Below are positions 26,663 to 35,200 of a stretch of 39,327 nt of DNA, piece by piece. Within the stretch, counting starts at the first letter, position 1. Every line of letters starts with the position of its first letter. Both the position numbers and the translations under genes were made by a program. The stretch lies in the NCBI GenBank assembly GCA_031253625.1, contig JAIRVZ010000125.1, forward strand, positions 1-39,327, written 5' to 3'. The DNA comes from Dysgonamonadaceae bacterium. GTDB taxonomy: Bacteria; Bacteroidota; Bacteroidia; Bacteroidales; Azobacteroidaceae. The notes below the pieces were generated by a model, which had not been told where the DNA came from, made no database searches, and saw only the letters and a program-made list of their open reading frames with translations.

Positions 26663-27407
26663 AAAAATAAGAAGCGTTATTATAGAAGATGAATCGGCAG
26701 CTCGTGAAGCGTTGAAAAATTATCTGTCGAAATATTGTCCGCAAGTAGAATTGGTGGGAGAAGCTCATAATGCTAAGGAGGCGATTCCATTATTGCATGA
26801 ATTGGAGCCTCAATTGGTTTTTTTGGACGTAGAAATGCCGTTCGGTAACGCCTTTGATGTGCTGGAAGGTTGTAAAGACTTGATTTTCGAAACTATTTTT
26901 GTTACGGCATTTTCCGAATATTCCCTCAAAGCATTGAATCAAAGCGCTGCTTATTATTTATTGAAACCGGTAAGCATAGAAGAATTGATTTTGGCTGTGA
27001 ATAAGGTACAGCAACATATTTTGAAAGACGAAATTTTCAATAAAAATAAAATTATAGTTGAAAATTTCAGGGAAGAAAAACCCGAAAAACGTCAAATAAT
27101 TTTACCCACATTAGGCGGATTCGAAGTAATTAAAATGGAGAAAATCATTCGTTTGCAAGGCAATGGTAATTTCACCGACATATATCTTTCCGATGGAAAC
27201 AAAAAGATGGTTTGCCGTTTTTTGAAACATTTTTCCGAAATACTACCCTACCCTTTTGTCAGGGTACATAAATCACATATCATTAATGTAAATTTTGTGA
27301 AATCATATCACAAAGCCGACGGAGGATATGTTTTGTTGGAAGACAAGTCGGAAATAGAAGTTTCACCTGCCTATAAAGAGGATTTTTTGAAAACGTTTAA
27401 AACATGA
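26655..27407 (+). CDS. LytTR-family response regulator
   Basis: 250 aa from ATG 26655; a TTG at 26643 is possible but adds only four residues. Receiver domain: acidic pair ED at 11-12, phosphoacceptor Asp 58 in LVFLDVEMPFG, then FVTAFSEYSLKAL and the conserved Lys in YYLLKPVS. The LytTR DNA-binding domain (~residue 145 onward) carries IIRLQGNGNFTDIYL and PFVRVHKSHIIN. Such regulators bind direct repeats upstream of target genes. It is translationally coupled to the kinase and followed by a strong terminator. Confidence 0.95.
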   Translation: MFEKIRSVIIEDESAAREALKNYLSKYCPQVELVGEAHNAKEAIPLLHELEPQLVFLDVEMPFGNAFDVLEGCKDLIFETIFVTAFSEYSLKALNQSAAYYLLKPVSIEELILAVNKVQQHILKDEIFNKNKIIVENFREEKPEKRQIILPTLGGFEVIKMEKIIRLQGNGNFTDIYLSDGNKKMVCRFLKHFSEILPYPFVRVHKSHIINVNFVKSYHKADGGYVLLEDKSEIEVSPAYKEDFLKTFKT

Positions 27408-27418
27408 TGAGATAAACG

Positions 27419-27453
27419 AAAAACGCTACAATTTGTTTAATTGCAGCGTTTTT
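27419..27453. terminator. Bidirectional hairpin terminator after the LytTR gene
   Basis: AAAAACGCTACAATT (27419-27433) pairs with AATTGCAGCGTTTTT (27439-27453) with one mismatch around a 5-nt loop TGTTT. T-rich tails exist on both strands (TTTTGTTTTC to the right; TCGTTTATC to the left on the minus strand). It ends the kinase/regulator operon 12 bp after the stop and could also end a transcript arriving from the orphan promoter at 27610. Confidence 0.85.
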
Positions 27454-27609
27454 TGTTTTCTAAAAGTGGTGCCACCAAGAAATGAATGATTCCGGTAACA
27501 CGCAATATATCAATATTTTATAAGCTCATTTACATCAAAGTCCCACCCATTTCAATAATCCGGTTTGCAGTGCTTTGCGGGATTCTACTTTGCCGGTTCG
27601 ATTACTTCG
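27454..27609 (-). ncRNA. Candidate small transcript between an orphan promoter and the terminator
   Basis: No gene is recognised here. A near-perfect minus-strand promoter just to the right and the hairpin terminator to the left bracket about 150 nt. The segment has three CCGG-containing words (ACCGGC, ACCGGATTA, TACCGGAATCA) and a TGGTG-C-CACCA dyad at 27468-27478. A 23-codon frame ending LLKWVGL is possible but unconvincing. It could be a small RNA or the relic of a gene end at the island boundary. Confidence 0.3.
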
Positions 27610-27640
27610 CAAAGGTAGCAATAGTTTTCTTTTTTCCAAA
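27610..27640 (-). promoter_or_regulatory. Consensus Bacteroidota promoter with no gene behind it
   Basis: On the minus strand TTTG (27637-27640) is followed, 19 bp later, by TACCTTTG (27610-27617), an exact match to TTTG-N19-TAnnTTTG. Transcription would start near 27603 and run left toward the terminator at 27453. No plausible protein-coding gene lies in between. Confidence 0.6.
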
Positions 27641-27844
27641 TATAAAAATTTCCCTACAAATTCACTTATAATTTTACAAGAGCTATATTTTTGAATATCA
27701 GCATAATATATCTTTTCTCTCATGTAAATGTCCTATAGCTTTCTTATAAATCTCTTATAAATTACTAATTTAGTTTTTAGAAAAAGAAAGGCATTGATAA
27801 TGAGCATGTTGTGTGATTTTCTATTTCTAATTTTATTTCTAAAA
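27641..27844. other. AT-rich gap at the left border of the accessory island
   Basis: About 200 bp without a supportable gene between the orphan promoter and the end of the AlbA_2 gene. TTCTTATAAATCTCTTATAAATTA shows a short direct repeat (TCTTATAAAT twice, near 27752-27773). The right part merges with the ATTTCTAATTTTATTT repeats. This may be the island edge, but no flanking duplicate or tRNA was seen to define an attachment site. Confidence 0.4.
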
Positions 27845-27908
27845 TCAGTTTTCTATTTCTAAAATCCATATTGGTTCCTTTTTGGTTCCTTTATTTCTAA
27901 TTTTATTT
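27817..27908. repeat. ATTTCTAATTTTATTT direct repeats over the 3' end of the AlbA_2 gene
   Basis: The 16-mer ATTTCTAATTTTATTT occurs at 27823-27838 and again at 27893-27908. TTTTCTATTTCTAA occurs at 27817-27830 and 27849-27862. Between them is a 10-bp tandem, GGTTCCTTTT/GGTTCCTTTA. The array spans the last codons and stop of the AlbA_2 gene, the same gene-end position as the other tracts. Confidence 0.75.
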
Positions 27909-29515
27909 AAGTTTCTAAGCTCTGTAATCAAATTTTTAATTCGATTTTTCTTTTGATTATCATTCAAAATATCCGGTAGTTTTTCCCATAAGAGTTCATC
28001 TATGTCCTTTCGAGACAAATTGCCGTGCTGCTTGATAGATGCTACAATTAAATCCAAATAGTACTGTTTATTAAGTCCTTTATTTTTTGTGTATACTGCC
28101 TTTTGTCCTGTTGTTTGTGAAATTTTTGCTCCAATAAAATAGTTGGGTTTTCGCCCTTCAACAAGATTTTTCTTTTTTAATTCTGATGCAGCATGGTCGG
28201 TTATTTCCAAATGCTTTTGAACTCTGTCTAAAAGGATTACTTCCTGTAAAGTCAAATCCCCTCGCTGAATGAGAGTTTTTGAGTAGTTCTCATCAATAGA
28301 ATGTCCATAAATCTGCAATATCACTTTGTTTGGCTGTGATAAATCATAGTCGGGCATTGGAAAGAATCGTTTCATTTGTGATAGACAAAGTAAATGAATA
28401 CCATAGCCCAAACGGTCTATCATTCCCAAGTTTACCATAGCTGTTGCAAGCCATTGATTACGATATTTAGCAGGAGTTTTATTGCCAAAAGAATAATCAT
28501 CCGGCTCGCCTTCAAAGAAATTTCCTGCGTTCGTGAATACAAGTTTGTCAATCTGTTCAGTAACCAGAATGCGGCTGTCTAAACTATAATCCTGATGAGC
28601 AATGCAGTTGTGCAATGCTTCCAATATGCTTCTTGTATCGTATTTATCAACCGTAGTTGCCAAGAGTTCGTTGTCGGGAAAAAATTTATACTTGATATTG
28701 CGTATTCGTAGCATTAATTTGGTTGTGGTAAGCAGAAATGGCGTAGTAAAATGTTCGTATGATTTTTCTTCCGTATCTAATTTCCATGTCATTTCAGCAA
28801 CCGAAGGCAATAAATAATGTGTTGATTCCTCTTTACCCAGCAATAGGATTGCGGTGTGAGTAATCTTGCTGTTTATAGTTATTTTTGCTTTGTCCAAAAA
28901 TTCTGAGTCGTTCCATTTATCAATCTGAGCATAGAAAGATTTGTTAGTATTCAACTCCTTATATTTGATTCGGGCAACGGCAATAGCTTCGGGGTCTAAA
29001 TCGGCAAGAGTAGCATTTGGGATGATTTTCGCACTCCAATCTTCCTGCGAATTGTAGATAATGCGCATTAGGTCGGGAAAATTACGCAAATCGGTTTTAT
29101 TGCTGCCAATGCGAATGTACGGTTTTTTCTGAAAATTAACAGGTTCACCTTTGGCTGCGGGTATGCGTAACAATACAATGGGTTTATCTTGATAATCAAA
29201 TTCAAAAACCTCAAAATTGATTTTGGGATATATGTTGATGCGTAAAAACAATTCCAATTCTTGATTGCCGCCATGTTTGGCTTTAGTAAGGCTAAAATTC
29301 GTTCCTTTGATAGTATGAGTTTTATCTTCCACACCCCAAATTAGATAACCAAACGGTTTGTTTTTAACAGTTGCACCATTACTCATAGCGGAAATGTATT
29401 CGCCAATTTGTTCGTCGGTAATGCTGCCTTTCCCCATTTTGAATTCAATCCATTCTGTTTCGGCAGGGAAAGCTGTTAGTTCTTCTAATAATTCTATCAA
29501 TTCTTTGTCTGTCAT
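27845..29515 (-). CDS. AlbA_2 (Schlafen-type) / HATPase_c_4 ATP-binding protein
   Basis: 556 aa. The N-terminal AlbA_2 domain carries the typical E-W-I-E-F-K start (~21-26), ISAMSNGATVKNKPFGYLIWGVED and KKPYIRIGSNKTDLRN. The central HATPase_c_4 region shows RSILEALHNCIAHQDYS (~298-313) and LVFTNAGNFF. The C-terminus looks like winged helices (NLSRKDIDELLWEKLPDIL) and ends in a repeat-encoded tail. AlbA_2 proteins bind nucleic acid; many are called RecG-like or transcriptional regulators, and some occur in defence loci. It is the last gene of the minus-strand cassette, 38 bp behind the YggL-like gene. Role here may be effector or regulator (inference). Confidence 0.9.
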   Translation of the reverse strand: MTDKELIELLEELTAFPAETEWIEFKMGKGSITDEQIGEYISAMSNGATVKNKPFGYLIWGVEDKTHTIKGTNFSLTKAKHGGNQELELFLRINIYPKINFEVFEFDYQDKPIVLLRIPAAKGEPVNFQKKPYIRIGSNKTDLRNFPDLMRIIYNSQEDWSAKIIPNATLADLDPEAIAVARIKYKELNTNKSFYAQIDKWNDSEFLDKAKITINSKITHTAILLLGKEESTHYLLPSVAEMTWKLDTEEKSYEHFTTPFLLTTTKLMLRIRNIKYKFFPDNELLATTVDKYDTRSILEALHNCIAHQDYSLDSRILVTEQIDKLVFTNAGNFFEGEPDDYSFGNKTPAKYRNQWLATAMVNLGMIDRLGYGIHLLCLSQMKRFFPMPDYDLSQPNKVILQIYGHSIDENYSKTLIQRGDLTLQEVILLDRVQKHLEITDHAASELKKKNLVEGRKPNYFIGAKISQTTGQKAVYTKNKGLNKQYYLDLIVASIKQHGNLSRKDIDELLWEKLPDILNDNQKKNRIKNLITELRNLNKIRNKGTKKEPIWILEIEN

Positions 29516-29553
29516 ATTATTTGATTATCTGATGTAAAATTACTATTTCAAGA

Positions 29554-29952
29554 TTAATTCCATAAATCTATTCTTAAATTTATTTTAAATTCTGCTTTTA
29601 AGGTCATTTCGAGTTCAGATTTTACTTTTTCTGCAACATCATTACAGATTTCTTTTTCAAAAGGCTTGATGAAATAACCGATAATACCGTCTAATTGCTT
29701 TTCATTGCTCAATGCAATATAGGTAATCAATGATTCTATTTTCTTGGGAATATCTAAATCATTGTATTTTTCCGAAGGCATCGAAAAACGCCCAAAACCA
29801 CCGCCAATAAAAAATATATTGTTATTATCAGCAATATTGAGTATTATATCCAATTGCTTTTCAGCATCATCTAAATTAGACGGAACAAAAAGGGAAATCC
29901 CCAATTGCTGAAATTCGCCTTTATGAAGTTTTTTGCGAAGTCTTTTTTTCAT
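29554..29952 (-). CDS. YggL-like (DUF469, 50S ribosome-binding) family protein
   Basis: 132 aa. The start KKRLRKKLHKGEFQQLGISL closely follows the opening of YggL (RRLRKKLH-x-x-EFQELG), and NNIFFIGGGFGRFSM occupies the place of the conserved G-rich strand segment. The C-terminus ends in a hydrophobic/aspartate tail (LRIDLWN) like the family. E. coli YggL contacts the large ribosomal subunit. It lies 38 bp from genes on both sides in what looks like a defence-type operon, a context I do not know for this family. Assignment is from recalled sequence, not a search. Confidence 0.6.
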   Translation of the reverse strand: MKKRLRKKLHKGEFQQLGISLFVPSNLDDAEKQLDIILNIADNNNIFFIGGGFGRFSMPSEKYNDLDIPKKIESLITYIALSNEKQLDGIIGYFIKPFEKEICNDVAEKVKSELEMTLKAEFKINLRIDLWN

Positions 29953-29990
29953 TTTTTACTGTTTTAATCTTCTTGTTGGTAATAAATCTT

Positions 29991-32129
29991 TTACTTTGTC
30001 AACAATTTTCTTGTGAAAATTTTGTTTCGCTCTTCTGCTCTTTTTTGCAAAGTTGAATATGTTATAACTTCGGTATACAAAGACGCATTATTTCTATCTT
30101 TTGCAAAAAAACCATTTATAGGATAATATGGCTTAAACAAATAATCAAAATTATATGCTTCTTGAAACAACCCATCGTGTGAACGAACGTCAAAGGAATT
30201 GATTTTCTCCCCTATTAAATAACCATAAAAGGTGTCAAAATTAAATTCTGATTTAGCAAAATTCCAAATTAAAGAAGCATAATTATTTATTTGAGTTAAA
30301 TGTTCGGAAACACTAACATTAGGGTTTTTAAATTCAATAATTATACACTTATTTTCTTCGGGAAAGAGTAAAATATCAGGTCGTTTTTCATACCTGTCTT
30401 CATTTAAAGACTTTCTAAATTCTTGTTCTTCTTTGGTTAAATTTTCTATGTCTTTTAGTAATTTGACACCATTAACAGCGACATCTTTAAGTTTGTGTTC
30501 AGAGTTCCCTTTGAAATATATAAAGTCTTCGTTTATTAGCCACAAATCAGTATTCATTGTGTTTGCATCGCCTTGACAAAATATAAGATTATGCAACAGT
30601 TTTTCATCAATATTACGTTCGCTATTTTGTTGCTTTTCAATTTGTGTGGACAATTTTTTATTTATTATTTTATCAAACAACTCCAATACCAACGTTCTTC
30701 TTGCCACATAGCGTGTTAATGAATTTTTATTTTGCAAAGGAATATTTTTGGTCAGGTTATCAATTTCTTTTTGCAAATCAGCTTGATAATTGCTTGACGT
30801 TGTATCTAATTTGTCTAAATTGTCAATAGATTTTTTAATTTCAGCATCTAAATCTGCTTCTTTTTTTGCCTCTGCTTCGTAAAACTTTTTTAAAATACTA
30901 CTTTCATTATCATTTATAGAAATACTAATATCTTTTGCTATTTCATCTTTCAGCAAAAACATATCTTTTAATTTTTGATATTGTTCTTCGTGATTTTCTT
31001 TCACTTTTTTTATTTCAGGATACATTTTATCTATTGATTCATTTACCGCTGTTTGAATATCTTCAACAAAAATTTCTTCTGAAACTGCTGTAAATAAATC
31101 GGGCTTTGCACTACTTGGAATATTAAGTGTGCCTCTTTCATTGGTATCTTTACTATTAAGATACTGACTTGAAACTAAAAATAGATATTTAAATCCTTCA
31201 ATGCTATCATTTTCTGTGAGATTTTGAAGTTTAATGTCGGATTCTTCAACGATTTCGCCTTTGGAAACTAAATTAAGTTTATTTTCTTTGAGTGTCTTTT
31301 TGGATATTTTAAACGCATCAATTATAAACTTTTCTGATTTGTCTGTTTTTACAATCTTATTGCTTTCTTGTGATAACTTGTAATAATACAAAGGTATAGC
31401 GTCTGTATTATCTGAGTTAGGAATATCATCTGCTGTAATATCTTTTGTGTTCTCTAATTTGTTCTGAACATAAAACTCTATTGTAATTTTTGGCAAGTTA
31501 GGCTTATTGTAACAGAGATAATGAATATATCTTTCAATTATTTTTGCTTTGAGTGTTTGGGCATTTAGTTCATTGTAAATCACACTTTTTTCAATTAAGT
31601 TTTCAAAGGTAACTGTCGTTTCTATGTCAGTTGGTGTTTCGAGTTCTGCGCAAGATTCGTGAAATATAATAGCATTATTGGTCTTAACAAAAATACTCTT
31701 TTTTGACATTCTAAATTTTCGTTTATAATACCGACCTTTATCAACAAAAACACTATCGACAGTAGTGGTATCGAAAGAATGAACAAATTGTATTCGACCC
31801 GAACCTAAATTATTAAACCCTTTGCTTTCATCTCTGAATGTATTAAAACGGACAAATTCATCTTCATTAAAACCAATTCCATTGTCTGTAATAGATAGTT
31901 TAATAAAGTTATAACTATCTTTATATGTGGTTTCTTCAACAAAAACTTTAAGTTTTATTTCTCCTTGAAAGTTTTCATCGTTTTCTATTCGAGTTTTAAT
32001 TGCCTCCAATGAATTAGTAAAAGCCTCAAAAACGGGCTGTAATGCCACTTGATTTTTTTTGACATCTCGCAATATTCCTGCAAATGATAAATCTTGAGCT
32101 GTTATGTAACTATTATCTTTATAATTCAT
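29991..32129 (-). CDS. GHKL (Hsp90-like) ATPase with C-terminal PD-(D/E)XK-like nuclease motif
   Basis: 712 aa. N-terminal GHKL Bergerat fold: QPVFEAFTNSLEAIK (N-box, ~32-45), ITDNGIGFNEDE (D-x-G-x-G, ~80-91) and LGSGRIQFVHSFDTTTVDS (~108-126). The middle (~370-480) is long-helical with coiled-coil character (ADLDAEIKKSIDNLDKLD). Near the C-terminus RPDILLF...CIIIEFKNP gives D585-x13-E599-x-K601, the PD-(D/E)XK nuclease pattern. MutL-, MORC- and Hsp90-like ATPases joined to nucleases occur in anti-phage loci. The immediate upstream methyltransferase relic suggests it once worked beside a DNA methylase. No homologue name is claimed. Confidence 0.85.
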   Translation of the reverse strand: MNYKDNSYITAQDLSFAGILRDVKKNQVALQPVFEAFTNSLEAIKTRIENDENFQGEIKLKVFVEETTYKDSYNFIKLSITDNGIGFNEDEFVRFNTFRDESKGFNNLGSGRIQFVHSFDTTTVDSVFVDKGRYYKRKFRMSKKSIFVKTNNAIIFHESCAELETPTDIETTVTFENLIEKSVIYNELNAQTLKAKIIERYIHYLCYNKPNLPKITIEFYVQNKLENTKDITADDIPNSDNTDAIPLYYYKLSQESNKIVKTDKSEKFIIDAFKISKKTLKENKLNLVSKGEIVEESDIKLQNLTENDSIEGFKYLFLVSSQYLNSKDTNERGTLNIPSSAKPDLFTAVSEEIFVEDIQTAVNESIDKMYPEIKKVKENHEEQYQKLKDMFLLKDEIAKDISISINDNESSILKKFYEAEAKKEADLDAEIKKSIDNLDKLDTTSSNYQADLQKEIDNLTKNIPLQNKNSLTRYVARRTLVLELFDKIINKKLSTQIEKQQNSERNIDEKLLHNLIFCQGDANTMNTDLWLINEDFIYFKGNSEHKLKDVAVNGVKLLKDIENLTKEEQEFRKSLNEDRYEKRPDILLFPEENKCIIIEFKNPNVSVSEHLTQINNYASLIWNFAKSEFNFDTFYGYLIGEKINSFDVRSHDGLFQEAYNFDYLFKPYYPINGFFAKDRNNASLYTEVITYSTLQKRAEERNKIFTRKLLTK

Positions 32130-32139
32130 AATCGTTATT

Positions 32140-32241
32140 TTATTGATTCTCTACAATTTTTATCTCCTCCGTCAACTCATACAACTCATAAACCATTCTA
32201 TCAATTTCCTTATCCGTTGCATATATTTGATTTATCAAGTT
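32140..32241 (-). pseudogene. C-terminal relic of an Eco57I-type DNA methyltransferase
   Basis: Between the stop of the 1,839-aa gene and the GHKL gene an in-frame stretch of about 33 codons ends at TAA (32140-32142). It reads LINQIYATDKE followed by IDRMVYELYELTEEIKIVENQ. The pattern (T-D-K-E-I-D-x-M-V-Y-E-L-Y-x-L-T-E-E-I-x-I-V-E) is the familiar last segment of Eco57I-family and related N6-adenine DNA methylase/specificity proteins. No methylase body precedes it; the frame is closed by a stop at 32242-32244 next to the upstream gene's own stop. It is best explained as the leftover 3' end of a gene replaced by its neighbour. Confidence 0.7.
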
Positions 32242-32244
32242 TTA

Positions 32245-35200
32245 TTATTTTGAAAAATAATTATCCACTTCATGTAGTTTAGAATTCTTAAAATGCTTTT
32301 CCAACTTGTCGATTGTTTTATAAATTTTCCCGTTCAATATATAGTGTCTTTCTGCTGCAATATTAAAATGGTCGGAGCGGTCGTTGTAATCATCTTTGAT
32401 GTAACACATACTGTCTATCATATTATGGTAGGCTCTGCCTTCATTGTGCATTTCTAAACATTTGTAGTAATGCGATAGTGCCTGTTGATTTTCGTAATAA
32501 CCAGATAATTCTTCTTCCCATTCCTCACCAAGATAATTTTCTAAATATTTGTCTATTTGCGAGTTTAAAATTATATCTTTTAAACTCTTAATCTCTGTCT
32601 CATTGGTAACAAATAATTCAATAAGTTCTTCATTTATCCTCCCTATATTAATATCATTTTTCAATACCTTATATGTTTCATATCCTCTTATCCAATAGGA
32701 TAGTTTATCATGTATAGACCCCATAAAACTATGGCTAAAAAGATACGTTTCACCTACGGTTTTTGTCAAACGGATAATTTCGTTAAAACAAAAGATTGTT
32801 TCGGCAATAAGTTTTTCTAAAATCAAAAACATTGTTTTTTGTTTATGATTATCAAAATCAAAATAGTTGCCTAAAATCTTTTCTGCCTTTTCCCAAACCT
32901 CTTTTTCTCGTAAAATAAATAACAGAACAAAATAAATGGGATATTTTTTTACATCACTTTTATGTGCTTTATAAATATCACTACTTATTAATTCCCGAAC
33001 AGCAATATTTTTAAATATTTTATACGTTTCATAATTTACCATAGTCTTCAACCTCAACTGATAAATACGCGCTGAAATGCTGTAATTAATTCCATAAGGC
33101 GAAGTGATATACAAATCATAATAAATTTTTAATTTTTCGGATGCTTTGTTTGATTTCAGTTCCAAATTTTTTACTAAAATCCGTATTCTGCTGATTTCAC
33201 TATCTACCAAAAGATTTTGCAAAGGTATTGTTTCTTTATGTGTTTTTTTGTCAAAATCTTTTTTGCGTTTATTGAGTTCAAATACAAACAACTCTTCAGC
33301 GGCATACCACAAAGAGCGAATAGCTTCTTGTCCTAACATATTAATATTTTCATAATTCTCATAAGATTTGAATAGATGGAGCATTTTATATATCTGATAA
33401 GCTGAACGTTTATACAAGTTGGCTTTGGTATATGCTTTTAATGATATGGAATACATTGCAAAGGCAATATCTTTTTTAGTATTCAATTGTTTGATTTCCG
33501 AAGAAAAAGATTTACAATTTTCTTTTTTTGATTGTATATACTGCACACATTTGTTGAAAAAATCATTCGAGTTTGTTGTTGACTTTAAATATTTTTTACA
33601 GATATAGCAATATTCTTTTTCTTCTTTATTATCACAAGAATAAAATACATTACCCCAATCTGAAAGTATCCTTGCCAATACCGTACAATATTTCATATTG
33701 TAATTACCAACAATGTCTTCAATGTCTTTTCCCAACAAATCAAGTGGGTTAGTATCTTCCTTTTCATTCAACAATGTAGAAAGCGCTTTGCAATAATAAT
33801 CACAAGCCGTACAAGAGCAATTTTTTGGGAATTTATTATTTTTTTGTTTTCCAAAGTACCAACCAACAGTCTCCCAATCATCAATACAAGCGTACTCACA
33901 ATCAACATAAAAAGCTGCATTGATTGACTTGACTTCACCTTCATCTTGCCTCATTTTGCATTTCAAATCCGAATTTTTGTAATACAAAATATCTGCCACA
34001 CGCGAAAAGAATTCGGCTTCAAGGAGTTTTGCTTCTTCGTGGTGTATCACAGAAGTTAGAAATTTAAACTCTCTGTCTAATTGTTTCAAATGATTGTGGG
34101 TAATACCGCCCACATGGCTTTTTTCGAGTATTTGCAATTTGGCAATAAATGGCAAATAGAGCTGTTTCAGTCCCTCGAATGTCATTTTCTTAAACAACAT
34201 ATCGTTGGTGTTGGGCGAAATGTTTTTGAAATATAGTGGTCGTGGCGTGGCTATTGACTCATCGACTTTTTTCTCAGCAAGCTGTTCTATTGGACGAACT
34301 TCAATATTATCACAATACTTCTTGTTTTCTTTATTTACTCTTTTATCTTCTTCATCTTCTTCTTTAAAAAATGTTGTTGCTGCTTTTACAAATACAAAAT
34401 TTTCATCTTTATCTTCACCTTCTTTTAGTACTCTTAATACAATTCCGGCACTTAATTCTTTAATTGCAATATTTCGTTCCCAAATAATCCGTTTACAAAG
34501 TTCGCCGTAAGTCAGGTAGGCAAAGTCATATTGTTTCCGTTTTTCATAAATCATCCCCAATTTCAGCATATTGCGTACAAACAGATAGAGTTGTTCGAGA
34601 CTCATTGTTTCGTCATCTGTCCTTTCGTTGCCTTTGTTCTTTTTCGATTCTAAGTCGCGAAGCGATTGTATGACATTTTTATAGTACATTTCAGCCTCTT
34701 CAAGTTCATCATCGTAGTAGTGCAAATCACCCAACACTACTTGCAATGAAGAAATAGCGTCGTTAAATCCGGTAGAATTTTCGTTCTTCGAGTATTCTTT
34801 CCAAGTTTTTTCCAACAGTTCCTTGTAATGTTCTTTTAACGGCAGAGTTTCGTCAAGCGAGAAACTGTACAGAGCTGAAAAAACTTCGTCCGTCTTTGTC
34901 ATAACGAAAATTTCATTGGCAATCAAACTGTCGAATTTGTAGTCGTTGAGGCTGAAATTCGACTTGTTGATATGTATCTGTGTCAAATAATTAAGCAAAT
35001 CTACTGCAACCGATTTCAGTTCAGGCGAACGATTTACTTCCAGCATCTCGGGTGAAATATCCAAATGTTTCCACGAAAAATTATGCTTGTGAAATTTGAA
35101 CAGAAAATCGACAAACCGCAAAGATGACACCAATAATTTGTCACTGTGTTCCTTAATATTGCTTTCAGAAAGGCGGTTAAAAATGGGCGTTATCAGGTAT

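Noticed and set aside
27466..27548. Possible degenerate tRNA or attachment site (TGGTGCCACCA with AAGCTC further on)
   Set aside because: The strand does not fold into a cloverleaf: the needed anticodon and T-arm pairs are missing, and no second copy was seen to define att sites.
27535..27723. A 62-codon minus-strand open frame near the island border (ending LLKWVGL)
   Set aside because: It spans the orphan promoter, has no recognisable domain and a low-complexity start; kept only as part of the candidate small transcript.
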